56,638 bases of DNA from the NCBI GenBank assembly GCA_902793195.1, contig CADBCS010000014.1:1-56638 (forward strand), in the 5' to 3' direction. Positions within the stretch are counted from its first letter, which is position 1; each line of letters begins with the position of its first letter. The notes beneath the pieces are model-generated. The model made no database searches and was not told the DNA's origin. It saw only the letters and a program-made list of their open reading frames with translations. This document shows, in pieces, positions 34,379 to 42,816 of the stretch. The position numbers and the translations under genes are program-made. The stretch is from an uncultured Coriobacteriaceae bacterium (GTDB lineage: Bacteria; Actinomycetota; Coriobacteriia; Coriobacteriales; Atopobiaceae).

Positions 34379-35290
34379 TCACGCGAGGATGCGGGTCTGG
34401 GCAATCACGTCCTGCACCGCTGGCCGCCCTTGTGCGTCCTCCACGAGCGTTCGAAGCGCGCAGGCGAAGTCGTGCGCGTCCTCTTGGGTCAGGTAGCGGT
34501 CCAGCATGGCAACGAAGTCGGCGTAGCTCTGTGCGCCCCTGTATCCCACCCGCGCGTCGAAGAGACGTTCGCCGTGGGCACAGAGGTTGCGCACGTCCAC
34601 CTGCAGGTCCACGTCGTTTACGAGCGCGCGCCTGGAGGGGACCTTCGTCGTGTGGTCAGGCTGCTCCAGGGCGCTCGCGAGCTTCTGACACACGGCCTCC
34701 TGCTCGTCCCTGCGCATGAGTGCCAGGAAGTGGAACAGGTTACCAAAGGAGAAGTCGCTGAACACGACCCAAAGGGGAACGCTGTCGTAGTTCTCGCGGT
34801 AGTGGGCAAGACGGACGTCGTCTCGGCCGCGCTCGTCGTCCTCGTGGTCGTTCGCGTAGCGCGAGAGCGTGTTTATGGTCTGTCGCAGGTTGCGCTCGAA
34901 GTTCCGCTCACCCAGGAGGTAGTGCTGGGGCTGCGTGTAGCATTGGGGGTCGAGGTAGTCGTCGGGGCCGTCGTGCGCCTCGAGGAATGCGCTGGAGACA
35001 AGGGAGCGGAGCATTCCCTCTACCTGCGAGAGCACCTTGAACGTGAGCATCCGCAACGAGCGGTCGAACAGGAAGAGCTCGTATATGTCCTGGAAGTGCG
35101 CGTTTGGCAGGTAGCGGTCCTCATGGGCCTCCTGCGTCCCGTTCCGGTCCAGGAAGTACTTGCCGTAGCCGTTCACCACGGCATAGTAGCCCTCGCGCAT
35201 GAGAATCTTGCCGCTTCGCTCGTCGCAGGTCAGCCCACGGTGCACGAGCAGCTCGACCTGCTCAGAAACGTTGAGGAATTCCTTGTGCAT
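34379..35290 (-). CDS. Abi_2-family (AbiD/AbiF-like) HEPN protein
   Basis: 303 residues. The N-terminal EQVELLVHRGLTCDERSGKI, ERNLRQTINTLSRYAND and PLWVVFSDFSFGNLFHFLAL are characteristic of the Abi_2 family of phage-abortive-infection proteins. An RNxxxH motif, VRNLCAHGERLF, near residue 235 is the HEPN ribonuclease signature, so an RNA-cutting, growth-arresting role is likely. It is a single gene on the minus strand next to ruvB, with no obvious partner; AAGGAGC precedes the start at 35290. A longer open frame upstream crosses the divergent gene and is rejected. Confidence 0.8.
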   Translation of the reverse strand: MHKEFLNVSEQVELLVHRGLTCDERSGKILMREGYYAVVNGYGKYFLDRNGTQEAHEDRYLPNAHFQDIYELFLFDRSLRMLTFKVLSQVEGMLRSLVSSAFLEAHDGPDDYLDPQCYTQPQHYLLGERNFERNLRQTINTLSRYANDHEDDERGRDDVRLAHYRENYDSVPLWVVFSDFSFGNLFHFLALMRRDEQEAVCQKLASALEQPDHTTKVPSRRALVNDVDLQVDVRNLCAHGERLFDARVGYRGAQSYADFVAMLDRYLTQEDAHDFACALRTLVEDAQGRPAVQDVIAQTRILA

Positions 35291-35383
35291 GGGATGCTCC
35301 TTGCAAATATGGGTCGCCTGGCGCGGTGTCCTGCTTTGCATGGTACCATCTAGTGCAGTGTTCCAACAAAAGGAGAGTGGCAT

Positions 35384-35776
35384 ATGCTGCATAGGGACTA
35401 TCTGCTCGAGGTAATCGAACAGTTCGTAAATGGTATATCGCAATCGCTCGTGCGCGTGTTCGTGCATCGCGACCTCGATGCGGCGCAAGATGTCGAGGCG
35501 GCCGTGTCCGAGCTGGTCCAGCTCGATCCCAATACCGCCATGTCGCTGGCACCGGAGTCGCTGGTGACCATGATGGTTCTCTCGGGCACGGGAGATGCAG
35601 TGGCCGGTTATGCGGCGTTTGCGCTCAATCGTCTGGGAGAGGCGTACGAGCGCATTGGCGAGCACGAGCTGGCCGAGGCGCGCAAGGCGCAGGCTCGCGC
35701 CATTGCCGACTCGTTTGGCGCCAGCCTGGACGAGGTACCCGAGGAGTTGCGCGAGCTAAACGCACAGCTGCACTAG
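35384..35776 (+). CDS. conserved small helical protein, DUF6483-like
   Basis: 130 residues. I do not recognise a function. The start MLHRDYLLEVIEQFVNGISQ and the tetratricopeptide-like middle (AFALNRLGEAYERIGEHELA) resemble the small DUF6483-type proteins of Gram-positive anaerobes. AGGAGA precedes the ATG. It is divergent from the Abi_2 gene and convergent with the synthase gene, whose stop lies 22 bases beyond its own. Confidence 0.55.
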   Translation: MLHRDYLLEVIEQFVNGISQSLVRVFVHRDLDAAQDVEAAVSELVQLDPNTAMSLAPESLVTMMVLSGTGDAVAGYAAFALNRLGEAYERIGEHELAEARKAQARAIADSFGASLDEVPEELRELNAQLH

Positions 35777-35798
35777 TTGCCGGGGCTCTTGCCCACCC

Positions 35799-36494
35799 CT
35801 ACCACGCGAAGTGATGGCGCAGGTCCGCCGCGGCCTGTGCCGGGTCGATGGCACCCACGATTGCCCTGCCAATGAGGATGAGCTCGGGTCCTTGGGCAAC
35901 GACCTCGTCGATGTTGTCCTCGTTGATGCGCCCGACGACCGCGGTGCGTGCCCGACCGGTGGTGTTGGCATGCACCAGGTTGAGCTCTCGCAGGGGGTTG
36001 TCGTAGCCGAGCATCGAATAGAAGGCTCGGGCGATGCCGGGACGCGCGTCGGAGAGGGGGTTGCTGGCCAGCTGTCGGTCCTCGTAGCCGGTATGCGTGC
36101 ACAGGTAGTACACGCCAAGCTCCTCCAGCTCGCGCGCGCGATTGGCGATGTCGGCGATGCCGGTGAGGTCGGCCATGATTCTGCCACCCATGAGTTCTGC
36201 TGCGGCCACCGCACCCTCCACGGTCTGGTCGGCGGCGACGCCCATGATGGTCACCACGCTGGCACCCCGGTCGAAGCAGCGCGAGGCGATGTAGTGGCCG
36301 GAGTTGACGATCTTGGCGTCCGCGCAGATGTCGAGTTGGGGAAACTCGTCGCGCAAGGCGCTCACCAGCTGCAGGCCCGTCTCGATGATGAGGGGGTTGC
36401 CCACCTCCACGATGTCGACGTACTCGTGAATCTGCTCGACTATCTCGGCGCATTGATCGATGCGTGGTGTGTCGAGCGTAACCTGGAGCTGCAT
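35799..36494 (-). CDS. 3-hexulose-6-phosphate synthase-like HUMPS/OMPDC-superfamily protein
   Basis: 231 residues, a TIM barrel of the orotidine-5'-phosphate-decarboxylase superfamily. MQLQVTLDTPRIDQCAEI, then ICADAKIVNSGHYIASR, ADLTGIADIANRARELEELG, and CTHTGYEDR are closest to hexulose-6-phosphate synthase and 3-keto-gulonate-6-phosphate decarboxylase. The superfamily's DxKxxD motif reads DAKIVN, with Asn for the second Asp, so the reaction may differ. No 6-phospho-3-hexuloisomerase gene is adjacent. AGAAAGG lies seven bases before the start. Confidence 0.78.
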   Translation of the reverse strand: MQLQVTLDTPRIDQCAEIVEQIHEYVDIVEVGNPLIIETGLQLVSALRDEFPQLDICADAKIVNSGHYIASRCFDRGASVVTIMGVAADQTVEGAVAAAELMGGRIMADLTGIADIANRARELEELGVYYLCTHTGYEDRQLASNPLSDARPGIARAFYSMLGYDNPLRELNLVHANTTGRARTAVVGRINEDNIDEVVAQGPELILIGRAIVGAIDPAQAAADLRHHFAW

Positions 36495-36668
36495 GGGGCG
36501 CCTTTCTGTTGCGTGAGGGGAACGTACACATCCTACCACGAGCGGATTGGCGCGCGGGCATCGAGCCGCCCCAACGTGGCAGAAGGTGTCTGCGAGTTGT
36601 AGGAAGTGGCGTACCGGGCGCATCGTGTATATCATGTTGTATCCGATGCGCGTGGGAAGGAGGATGGC

Positions 36669-37622
36669 GTGCTCCAGTTCCTCGAGGAATCTCAAATTGT
36701 TCGCGATGTGCGCGAGAACTGCATCAGTGGTCTGAACATCGTGTTCGAGTTTATAAAATATGCAATCGTAGTCTATCTGGTGGTGACCTCTACCGACGGT
36801 ATTGCGGCATATGTGGTGGTCAACCACATTGAGCCGTTCGAGACCCTCGGTGGAACCTGGCTGTTGGGAGTTGGTCTTGAAGGCCTTGTCGCGCTGGCAT
36901 ATTGCGCTCTGTGGGAGCGCATGAGCCCTCGTTTCGTCGGTGTTCGGTTTCGCCCTGTGCTGCACGTGGGCCGCGACCTCGTGCTGGGCTACCTGCTGGG
37001 CATCGTATGCATTGGGGGGTCGTTTGCGTGCGCACACCTTCTTGGTGGGTTTAGCACGCAGGACAACTTGCAGAACGTGTGGGCATGGAAGATTGCATGG
37101 TATGTTCTTGTGTACCTGATACAGGCCTTTGGCGAGGAGACGCTGTACCGCGGAGCCTTCATGGTTTCTGCGGCGCGCAAAAACCCTGCGTGGCTAGCCC
37201 TGCTGGTCTCCTCGCTCTGGTTCGCGTTCCAGCATCACCATAACCCGGGGTACGGACCGGTCGCCTTTGTCAACCTTTCGCTGCTGGCGCTCGTGTGTGG
37301 GGTGACGGTGTTCGCCACGGGTCGCATTTGGATGGCGACTGCCATCCATGCGGCGTGGAACATGTTCCAGGGTAAGATTTTTGGCGTGGCGGTGAGCGGG
37401 AGCCAGCCAAAGCCGATTGCGTCGCTGTTCATGAGCACCGCACAGGGAAACGAGCTGTTCTCGGGTGGTACCATGGGCCTGGAGGGGAGTGTGGCCTCCA
37501 CCTTCGTCCTGTGCATGGTGCTGGTGGCGCTGCTCCTGTGGTGCGCCAAGAGGCCGCGCAGGCGTGCGGCGCATGCAAAGACGAGCGGGGAGGAGACCCA
37601 CGCGGGCACCCGTGTTAGCTGA
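36669..37622 (+). CDS. CPBP-family intramembrane protease
   Basis: 317 residues with about eight membrane segments. The Abi/CPBP (CaaX prenyl protease-like) signature is present: FGEETLYRGAF (EExxxR), FAFQHHHN, and TAIHAAWNMFQG with the third-motif His/Asn. The start is GTG 36669 preceded by GGAAGGAGG. The C-terminus is basic and soluble. Members are membrane metalloproteases or bacteriocin-immunity proteins; which applies here cannot be told. The next gene begins 15 bases later. Confidence 0.85.
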   Translation: MLQFLEESQIVRDVRENCISGLNIVFEFIKYAIVVYLVVTSTDGIAAYVVVNHIEPFETLGGTWLLGVGLEGLVALAYCALWERMSPRFVGVRFRPVLHVGRDLVLGYLLGIVCIGGSFACAHLLGGFSTQDNLQNVWAWKIAWYVLVYLIQAFGEETLYRGAFMVSAARKNPAWLALLVSSLWFAFQHHHNPGYGPVAFVNLSLLALVCGVTVFATGRIWMATAIHAAWNMFQGKIFGVAVSGSQPKPIASLFMSTAQGNELFSGGTMGLEGSVASTFVLCMVLVALLLWCAKRPRRRAAHAKTSGEETHAGTRVS

Positions 37623-37637
37623 GGGAAGGAGGACCAG

Positions 37638-39020
37638 ATGGAGGACAAGAACCTGGCCATGGCAAAGCGCGTGGCTGCCGCCGTTGCCGATGCGGGAGGC
37701 AAGACCTACTACGTGGGCGGATTCGTGCGGGACCGCCTGCTTGGCCGCGAGAACAAGGACGTTGACATCGAGGTGCACGGCATCGACGTGCATACGTTGG
37801 AGGGAATCCTCGACGGGCTGGGCAAGCGCCTTACCATGGGCGCGAGCTTTGGCATCATGGGACTCGAGCACTACGACCTCGACATCGCCATGCCCCGCTC
37901 CGAGGTCGCCACTGGTCGCGGGCATAAGGACTTCGCCGTGTTCGTGGACCCGTTCATCGGTGAGGAGAGGGCGGCACGACGTAGGGACTTCACGATAAAC
38001 GCCCTCATGCAGGACGTGCTTTCGGAAGAGGTGCTGGACTTCTTTGGCGGGAGGGACGATCTTGCGCGGCGTTGCATCCGTCACGTGGACCCACGGACCT
38101 TCGTGGAGGACCCACTGCGTGTGTTCAGGGCGGCCCAGTTTGCGGCGCGCTTCGACTTTGAGGTCGCGCCCGACACGGTGGAGCTGTCCTCCACCATGGA
38201 TCTGGGCGCTCTCTCGCGCGAGAGGGTGATGGGGGAGTTGTCCAAGGCACTGCTCAAGGCGAACCGCCCCTCGGTGTTCTTTGAGGAGCTGCGAAAGATG
38301 CGTCAGCTCTGGCTCTGGTTCCCCGAGGTAGAGGCGCTCTGGGAGGTGCCCCAGGATGCCATCCACCATCCGGAGGGGACGGTTTGGAACCACACGATGC
38401 TGGTGGTCGACGAGACGGCACGGCTCTTGGGCCAGGCGACCTATCCTTTGGGCCTCATGATCTCTGCCGTGTGTCACGACCTCGGGAAGGCAGTCACTAC
38501 GCGGGAGAAGGACGGCCGCCTTCACGCCTACGGCCATGAGGTCGAAGGCGTTCCCATTGCGCAGGCCCTGCTCAGGCGCCTCACCAACGAGTCACGTCTG
38601 GTCCGTTACGTGTGCAACATGGTCGAGCTGCACATGCGGCCCAACATGCTCGTGGCAAACAACGCAAAGGTGAAGAGTTACATGCGGACGTTCGACGTGT
38701 CATGCTGCCCTCGCGATCTGCTTTTGCTGGCCAAGGCCGACCATCTGGGTCGAGCCGACGAGCAGGGTCGCAAACCGCTGCCGGAGGAGGGATATGGAGA
38801 CATCGAGCGCCAGCTCGAGGAGCTTCTGGCGGAGTACGACCGGCGGATGGCGGCGCCGCATGTGACGGGCAACGACCTCATCGAGGCGGGATACGAGCCC
38901 GGTCCGTTGTTCAGCGATGCGCTTGCCTATGCGCACAAGCTGCGGCTTGCGGGCAGGGACAAGGACGACCAGCTGCGCCAGACCCTCGGCTACCTGCGCG
39001 GCCTCGCACGCACTCGATGA
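37638..39020 (+). CDS. cca: CCA-adding/poly(A) polymerase family tRNA nucleotidyltransferase with HD domain
   Basis: 460 residues. The nucleotidyltransferase head has VGGFVRDRLLGRENKDVDIE (DxD catalytic pair) and RRRDFTINALMQDVL. The neck has FVEDPLRVFRAAQFAARFDF. A C-terminal HD-type domain is marked by HHPEGTVWNHTML and CHDLGKAVTT. It adds or repairs the tRNA 3'-CCA end. GGAAGGAGG precedes the ATG. Confidence 0.88.
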   Translation: MEDKNLAMAKRVAAAVADAGGKTYYVGGFVRDRLLGRENKDVDIEVHGIDVHTLEGILDGLGKRLTMGASFGIMGLEHYDLDIAMPRSEVATGRGHKDFAVFVDPFIGEERAARRRDFTINALMQDVLSEEVLDFFGGRDDLARRCIRHVDPRTFVEDPLRVFRAAQFAARFDFEVAPDTVELSSTMDLGALSRERVMGELSKALLKANRPSVFFEELRKMRQLWLWFPEVEALWEVPQDAIHHPEGTVWNHTMLVVDETARLLGQATYPLGLMISAVCHDLGKAVTTREKDGRLHAYGHEVEGVPIAQALLRRLTNESRLVRYVCNMVELHMRPNMLVANNAKVKSYMRTFDVSCCPRDLLLLAKADHLGRADEQGRKPLPEEGYGDIERQLEELLAEYDRRMAAPHVTGNDLIEAGYEPGPLFSDALAYAHKLRLAGRDKDDQLRQTLGYLRGLARTR

Positions 39021-39090
39021 GGCCGGACATGCCTACCCGCAATGCGGCGGGGTATAACGGTGGCATACAAGCGAGCGGAGGGAGGCTGGC

Positions 39091-39376
39091 GTGGGACGCT
39101 ACGTAAACCCGGCAACGAGGGGTTCGCGGGAATCGCGGGCGACGAGTACGTGGACAAGACAGGAATCATATCGCTCTTCGACTCCACGCTCAACGGGCCG
39201 AGGAAGCTCGTCATGGTGAGCCGCCCCAGGCGCTTCGGCAAGAGCTTCGCCGCGCAGGTGGTCGTCGCGTTCTACAGCCGCGGGTGTTACGCGACCTCGG
39301 CGTGCCTATCATCGTCGTCTCCGTCACCTACGACGCCAAGACTAAGGAGCACACCTGCCGCATCGAGGAGGTGTGA
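39091..39376 (+). pseudogene. remnant of AAA-ATPase-like/PD-(D/E)XK protein (DUF1703 family)
   Basis: Three broken pieces in order. A GTG at 39091 behind a GGAGG site opens with VGRYVNP. One base is lost near 39108, and the frame resumes with GNEGFAGIAGDEYVDKTG and VSRPRRFGKSFAAQVVVAFY, the family's N-terminal Walker A region. Directly after it, in another frame, RDLGVPIIVVSVTYDAKTKE followed by HTCRIEEV and a stop (39376) is the usual C-terminus. The ~450 central codons are deleted, so it is a dead internally deleted copy. Confidence 0.8.
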
Positions 39377-39858
39377 CGGGAGCTCGCTTGCAGGCGGTGT
39401 TCGCCGTCCGTCTCGGACCTTTCTTTGCGGTGCAACAAAAAGAATTGCCTTTGTCACGACCTCTCTTTAACGCAGCGAGGCCTGGCTGGTGTCATGGTTG
39501 AGCGTCTTGCCGAAGCGGCATGGGCTACCCAGCGAGCTGTCCTCCACCCTTTTGGGGGTGGTATGGGCGATTGGATTGGCCGCAAGTTCGGAGTCCTTGT
39601 CGTTCACAGCGTCAAAAGTGCTACAGTCGTTGCCTGGCCATTTCTTGTTGGGCACACCTTTCATTGGTAAGCCTCCGTCGGCCATCGGTTGTGTTTGCGG
39701 GAGTGGGTCCGCATGCTTGACCGCGATGGTCCGGAGGGGTTTCCCTTTTAGGAGAGCCAGACAGCCTCTTATCAGTGCATCTGCACGTTTGGGACCGGAA
39801 GGCCAATGCACTATCATGATGTGTAACCACCCCATGCGAAGGACATTTGGGAGAGACG
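39377..39858. other. 482-base gap with no recognised gene
   Basis: Only short open frames are present, none with a recognisable family or ribosome site. A minus-strand frame (39467-39952) is the longest but is not convincing. The region lies among pseudogenes and is probably decayed sequence. Confidence 0.5.
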
Positions 39859-40851
39859 ATGTACACCAAGACCTGCAATCTCGTAACACGGCCTTTGCTG
39901 GCGGGCGCGCTGACCCTCGCGCTCTGCGTGCCGATGGCCGCATGCTCCACAAGCCAACAGAATGTTGCGTCTGGTGCGCAACCGGCTACGGAGACTACAT
40001 CGGTCGAGGTCCCTGCGCCCACCGCCGAGGTAGCCGACGTCACCTCGGTCGCGTACCTCGGCCCCGCCGGAACCTACACGGAGGAGGCGGCACAGCTCTT
40101 CTTTGGGGGCAACGACGAGCTGCGTGCGGAGGAGACCGTGGCAAACGCGATTGCGCGCGTGGAGGACGGGACGGCTGCATATGCCGTCATCCCGCAGGAG
40201 AACGCCCTTGGCGGTCCTGTTACGGACTACATCGACGCCCTGCTCGACGCGCAAGGCGTGAGCGTGGTGGGCGAGGTGGTGCTGCCCATACGCCAGACCC
40301 TTATGGGCCTGCCAGGTACGGACCTCTCTCTGGTGAAGACCGTGTACTCACACAAGCAAGGTCTGGCCCAGAGCGCGGCCTGGCTTGACAAGAATCTACC
40401 GGCCGCCGAGCGCGTGGAGGCTCCGAGTACCGCGGCCGCGGCGCAGGGCGTCGCCGAGGGTGGGGACACGACGGCGGTGGCGATTGCGGCACCCGGCGCG
40501 GCCGACCTTTATGAGCTGGAGGTGCTGCAGAAGAACGTCTCGCAGTCCGAGACGAACAAGACCCGCTTCTATGTGGTGTCGAAGTAGGCGAATGCGCTGG
40601 AGGGATACGACCGTGTCGTGTTTGTGGCCAACATCACGGGCGAACAGCTGCCGGGCGTGCTTGCCAAGGTGTGCGAGGGAGGTACCGAGCTCGTGTGTGC
40701 TCACGATCGGCCCGAGGGTTCTGCGCTCGGAACGTATCGCTACGTGATCGAGCTCGCGCGCGAAGGTGGCTTTGACGACGCGGAGCTCAAGCGGCTTGAG
40801 GGCATCGATCGACTGACGTATCTCGGTAGCTATGGCTGCGTAGAGGTCTAG
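39859..40851 (+). pseudogene. secreted lipoprotein prephenate dehydratase split by an in-frame TAG
   Basis: Codons 1-242 (to 40587) encode a lipoprotein signal ending VPMAAC, a Ser/Thr/Pro-rich linker, then a prephenate dehydratase domain: VAYLGPAGTYTEEAAQLFFG, IPQENALGGPV and the catalytic TRF in NKTRFYVV. A TAG at 40585 follows VVSK. The same frame then continues to 40851 with a complete ACT-type regulatory domain (VVFVANITGEQLPGVLAKV, HDRPEGSALGTYRYVIEL). One CAG-to-TAG change would explain it. The catalytic part could still be made and exported. Prephenate dehydratase is normally cytoplasmic, making phenylpyruvate for phenylalanine. Confidence 0.8.
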
Positions 40852-40870
40852 CTCGCGTCGAGGACGACGG

Positions 40871-41040
40871 CACGGTCCCCGACGGACTGGGGTCGGGCTT
40901 GGTAGTGGATTCAGCCATTTCGCGGGCCTCAGGGGCCCGTTTCCGTCCAGTTTTGCTACCAAGGAGAGGCTACACCGTCCGTCGGGGACGGTCCCTTCCG
41001 GCACAGTCCGTCCGTCGGGGACGGTTTCCGACGGATGGGC
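40871..41040. repeat. cluster of GGGACGGTCC repeats
   Basis: A copy at 40871-40890 is inverted relative to copies at about 40975-40997 and 41008-41035, so the cluster can fold. It separates the ACT-domain remnant from the dapL fragment. Confidence 0.65.
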
Positions 41041-41066
41041 CGAACGTATGCCGTTGAGATGCTGCG

Positions 41067-41477
41067 TCAGCGGAATACGGTTCCGTTGGCGAGGCGCCGA
41101 GCGGCCTCGATGGTGTCGTGCGGGTTGCCAAAGGTCGACAGGCGGAAGTAACCCTCGCCGCAGGAGCCAAAGCCCTCCCCGGGCGTACCCACCACCTGGA
41201 TCTCGTTGAGCAGGCGATCGAAGAACTCCCAGCTACCCAGGCCGTCGGGGCACCTGAGCCAGAGGTACGGCGCGTTCCTGCCACCGCAGTACCACACACC
41301 CACCTCGTCCAGGGCGTCCATGAGCACGCGCGCGTTGCGCTTGTACACGCCTATGTTCTGGTGAATCTGGCGCTGTCCCTCGGGCGTAAACACGGCGGCA
41401 CCGCCGCGCTGAATAACGTAGGAGACGCCATTCGTCTTGGTAGTGCGGTTACGCACCCACATGTCGTGAAGCGACAT
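41067..41477 (-). pseudogene. 3' fragment of LL-diaminopimelate aminotransferase (dapL)
   Basis: Encodes the last ~135 residues of a ~400-residue aminotransferase: [39 protein letters not shown] and VVGTPGEGFGSCGEGYFRLS. These match the C-terminal domain of DapL, an enzyme of lysine/peptidoglycan precursor synthesis. The 5' two thirds, including the PLP-lysine, are missing, and the homology starts abruptly at the boundary with the SNF2 fragment. Probably inactive. Confidence 0.8.
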
Positions 41478-41500
41478 GCAGGACCCTCTTTGTAGGCGCC

Positions 41501-41946
41501 ATGCTCAAGCGGGCGCCCGGCGTGCGCTTCGAGCGCAATCGAGCCTTCAGGCGCATCGTCCGGGACTTCGAGACGGTGGCGGACGCCGACTTTGCCCCGA
41601 CCGAGCAGCTCGACGACGTGCTGCGCCCGTATCAGGAGGAGGGCTTCAAGTGGCTCTGCACCCTCGGCGCGGTCGGGTTCGGCGGCATCCTGGCCGACGA
41701 CATGGGGTTGGGCAAGACCATCCAGACCATCGCCTTACTCCAGCATGCACGCGACGAGGGGAGCGAGCATCCCGCCATCGTGGTGTGTCCCGCGTCGCTG
41801 GTGTACAACTGGCAGGCCGAGTTCGAGCGATTCGCGCCGAGCGTGAAGGTGGCGATCATCACGGGCGACAAGCGGCAACGGCGCGCGGCGATGGTAGCGC
41901 GGGCGTGACGAAGGAGGACCTGCTGGCCCTGCTCGACCTGTCGTGA
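41501..41946 (+). pseudogene. SNF2-family helicase remnant with internal deletion
   Basis: The first ~135 codons carry the beginning of the helicase core: [20 protein letters not shown] and [20 protein letters not shown] (Walker A), then [20 protein letters not shown]. After a frame change, [13 protein letters not shown] with a stop (41944-41946) resembles the C-terminal end of the same protein type. The N-terminus and ~500 residues of the core are gone. Confidence 0.75.
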
Positions 41947-42003
41947 GGCCAAGGCCGGGAGAAGATGCTGGTAGCTTGATTGGCTGAGAAGCCCTCCTGT
42001 TAG

Positions 42004-42816
42004 TTACGCCAGGCGTGCGTAGATGTCGCTGCGCAGGAAGAGAGGACCCCGTGCGGTCGTCTTTACGGGAATCAGACGTCCGCGGCGCACAAGGTCACTC
42101 ACATTCTGGCGACTGCAGTCCAACAGCTGTGCGACCTCAGCGGTGTCGAGCGTTGTTTGGCGGGCGAGCGCGGCAATATCAGCCGCAACGAGTCCCATGC
42201 TGACTCCATGCTCACGCAGAGTCTTCAACGGCACCTGCAGGGCCTCTCCCCAGCACGCCCCATGGCCTCCGGGCTGCATGGAAACGCGATCAAAGAGCGC
42301 TTTGTCCGCGAGGATTCGCGCAAACGAAGGTGAATCCTGTAGCAACGTTGCCATGTCACAGAGCAATACCTGACCGTCGCAAAAGCACGCCATAAGTCGC
42401 GTGCCGTCGAGCGCAAAGACGTCTGCCATCCGCATGGCCTGACGCTCCTCGTACCACGCAGGTGTTTGATCGTGCCTGAGCGGCACCAGATAGCAATCGT
42501 CCTGCGCACACCTGCCTTCTGTCATTTCCATCAGGCGAAGCTCGTCGTAGGCGTCGAGGCCGTTCTCGCGTAGCACCTCGCCGAGATTCTGCCGGTCAGT
42601 TGGTACGAGTCGCGACTGCACCCAGCGAATGCTCCAGTGGGAATCCACGGTCAGATCGCCACGTTGCGCGAATTCATGCAGGATAAAGGGCAAGTCCCAA
42701 GGATCGACGTGTGGGGGGAGCTCGACGAAGAACGAGCGAGGATGGTCGTAGCACTCGAGGAGGGCGAGGGTGCCCACGTCCTCTTTCGTGGCATCACGAA
42801 GCTCGAAGCGTTTCAA
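42004..42816 (-). CDS. DUF2442/HTH partner protein of the HipA-like kinase
   Basis: 270 residues. The start is taken as TTG 42816 (LKRFELRD, after AAAGGTGG), 23 bases inside the end of the kinase gene. The middle (MADVFALDGTRLMACFCDGQ, CWGEALQVPLKTLREHGV) resembles DUF2442. The C-terminal ~50 residues are an excisionase/MerR-like helix-turn-helix: TAEVAQLLDCSRQNVSDLVR then RGRLIPVKTTARGPLFLRSD. The HTH makes it the best candidate to bind the 19-bp inverted repeat in the operon promoter and to act as the antidote. That function is inference from layout. Confidence 0.65.
   Translation of the reverse strand: MKRFELRDATKEDVGTLALLECYDHPRSFFVELPPHVDPWDLPFILHEFAQRGDLTVDSHWSIRWVQSRLVPTDRQNLGEVLRENGLDAYDELRLMEMTEGRCAQDDCYLVPLRHDQTPAWYEERQAMRMADVFALDGTRLMACFCDGQVLLCDMATLLQDSPSFARILADKALFDRVSMQPGGHGACWGEALQVPLKTLREHGVSMGLVAADIAALARQTTLDTAEVAQLLDCSRQNVSDLVRRGRLIPVKTTARGPLFLRSDIYARLA

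Noticed and set aside
36606..36668. Longer N-terminus for the CPBP protease
   Set aside because: No ribosome site at 36606, whereas GGAAGGAGG directly precedes GTG 36669.
39467..39952. Minus-strand ORF across the 39.4-39.9 kb gap
   Set aside because: No recognisable domain, and it overlaps the lipoprotein gene; the codon pattern is not like its neighbours.
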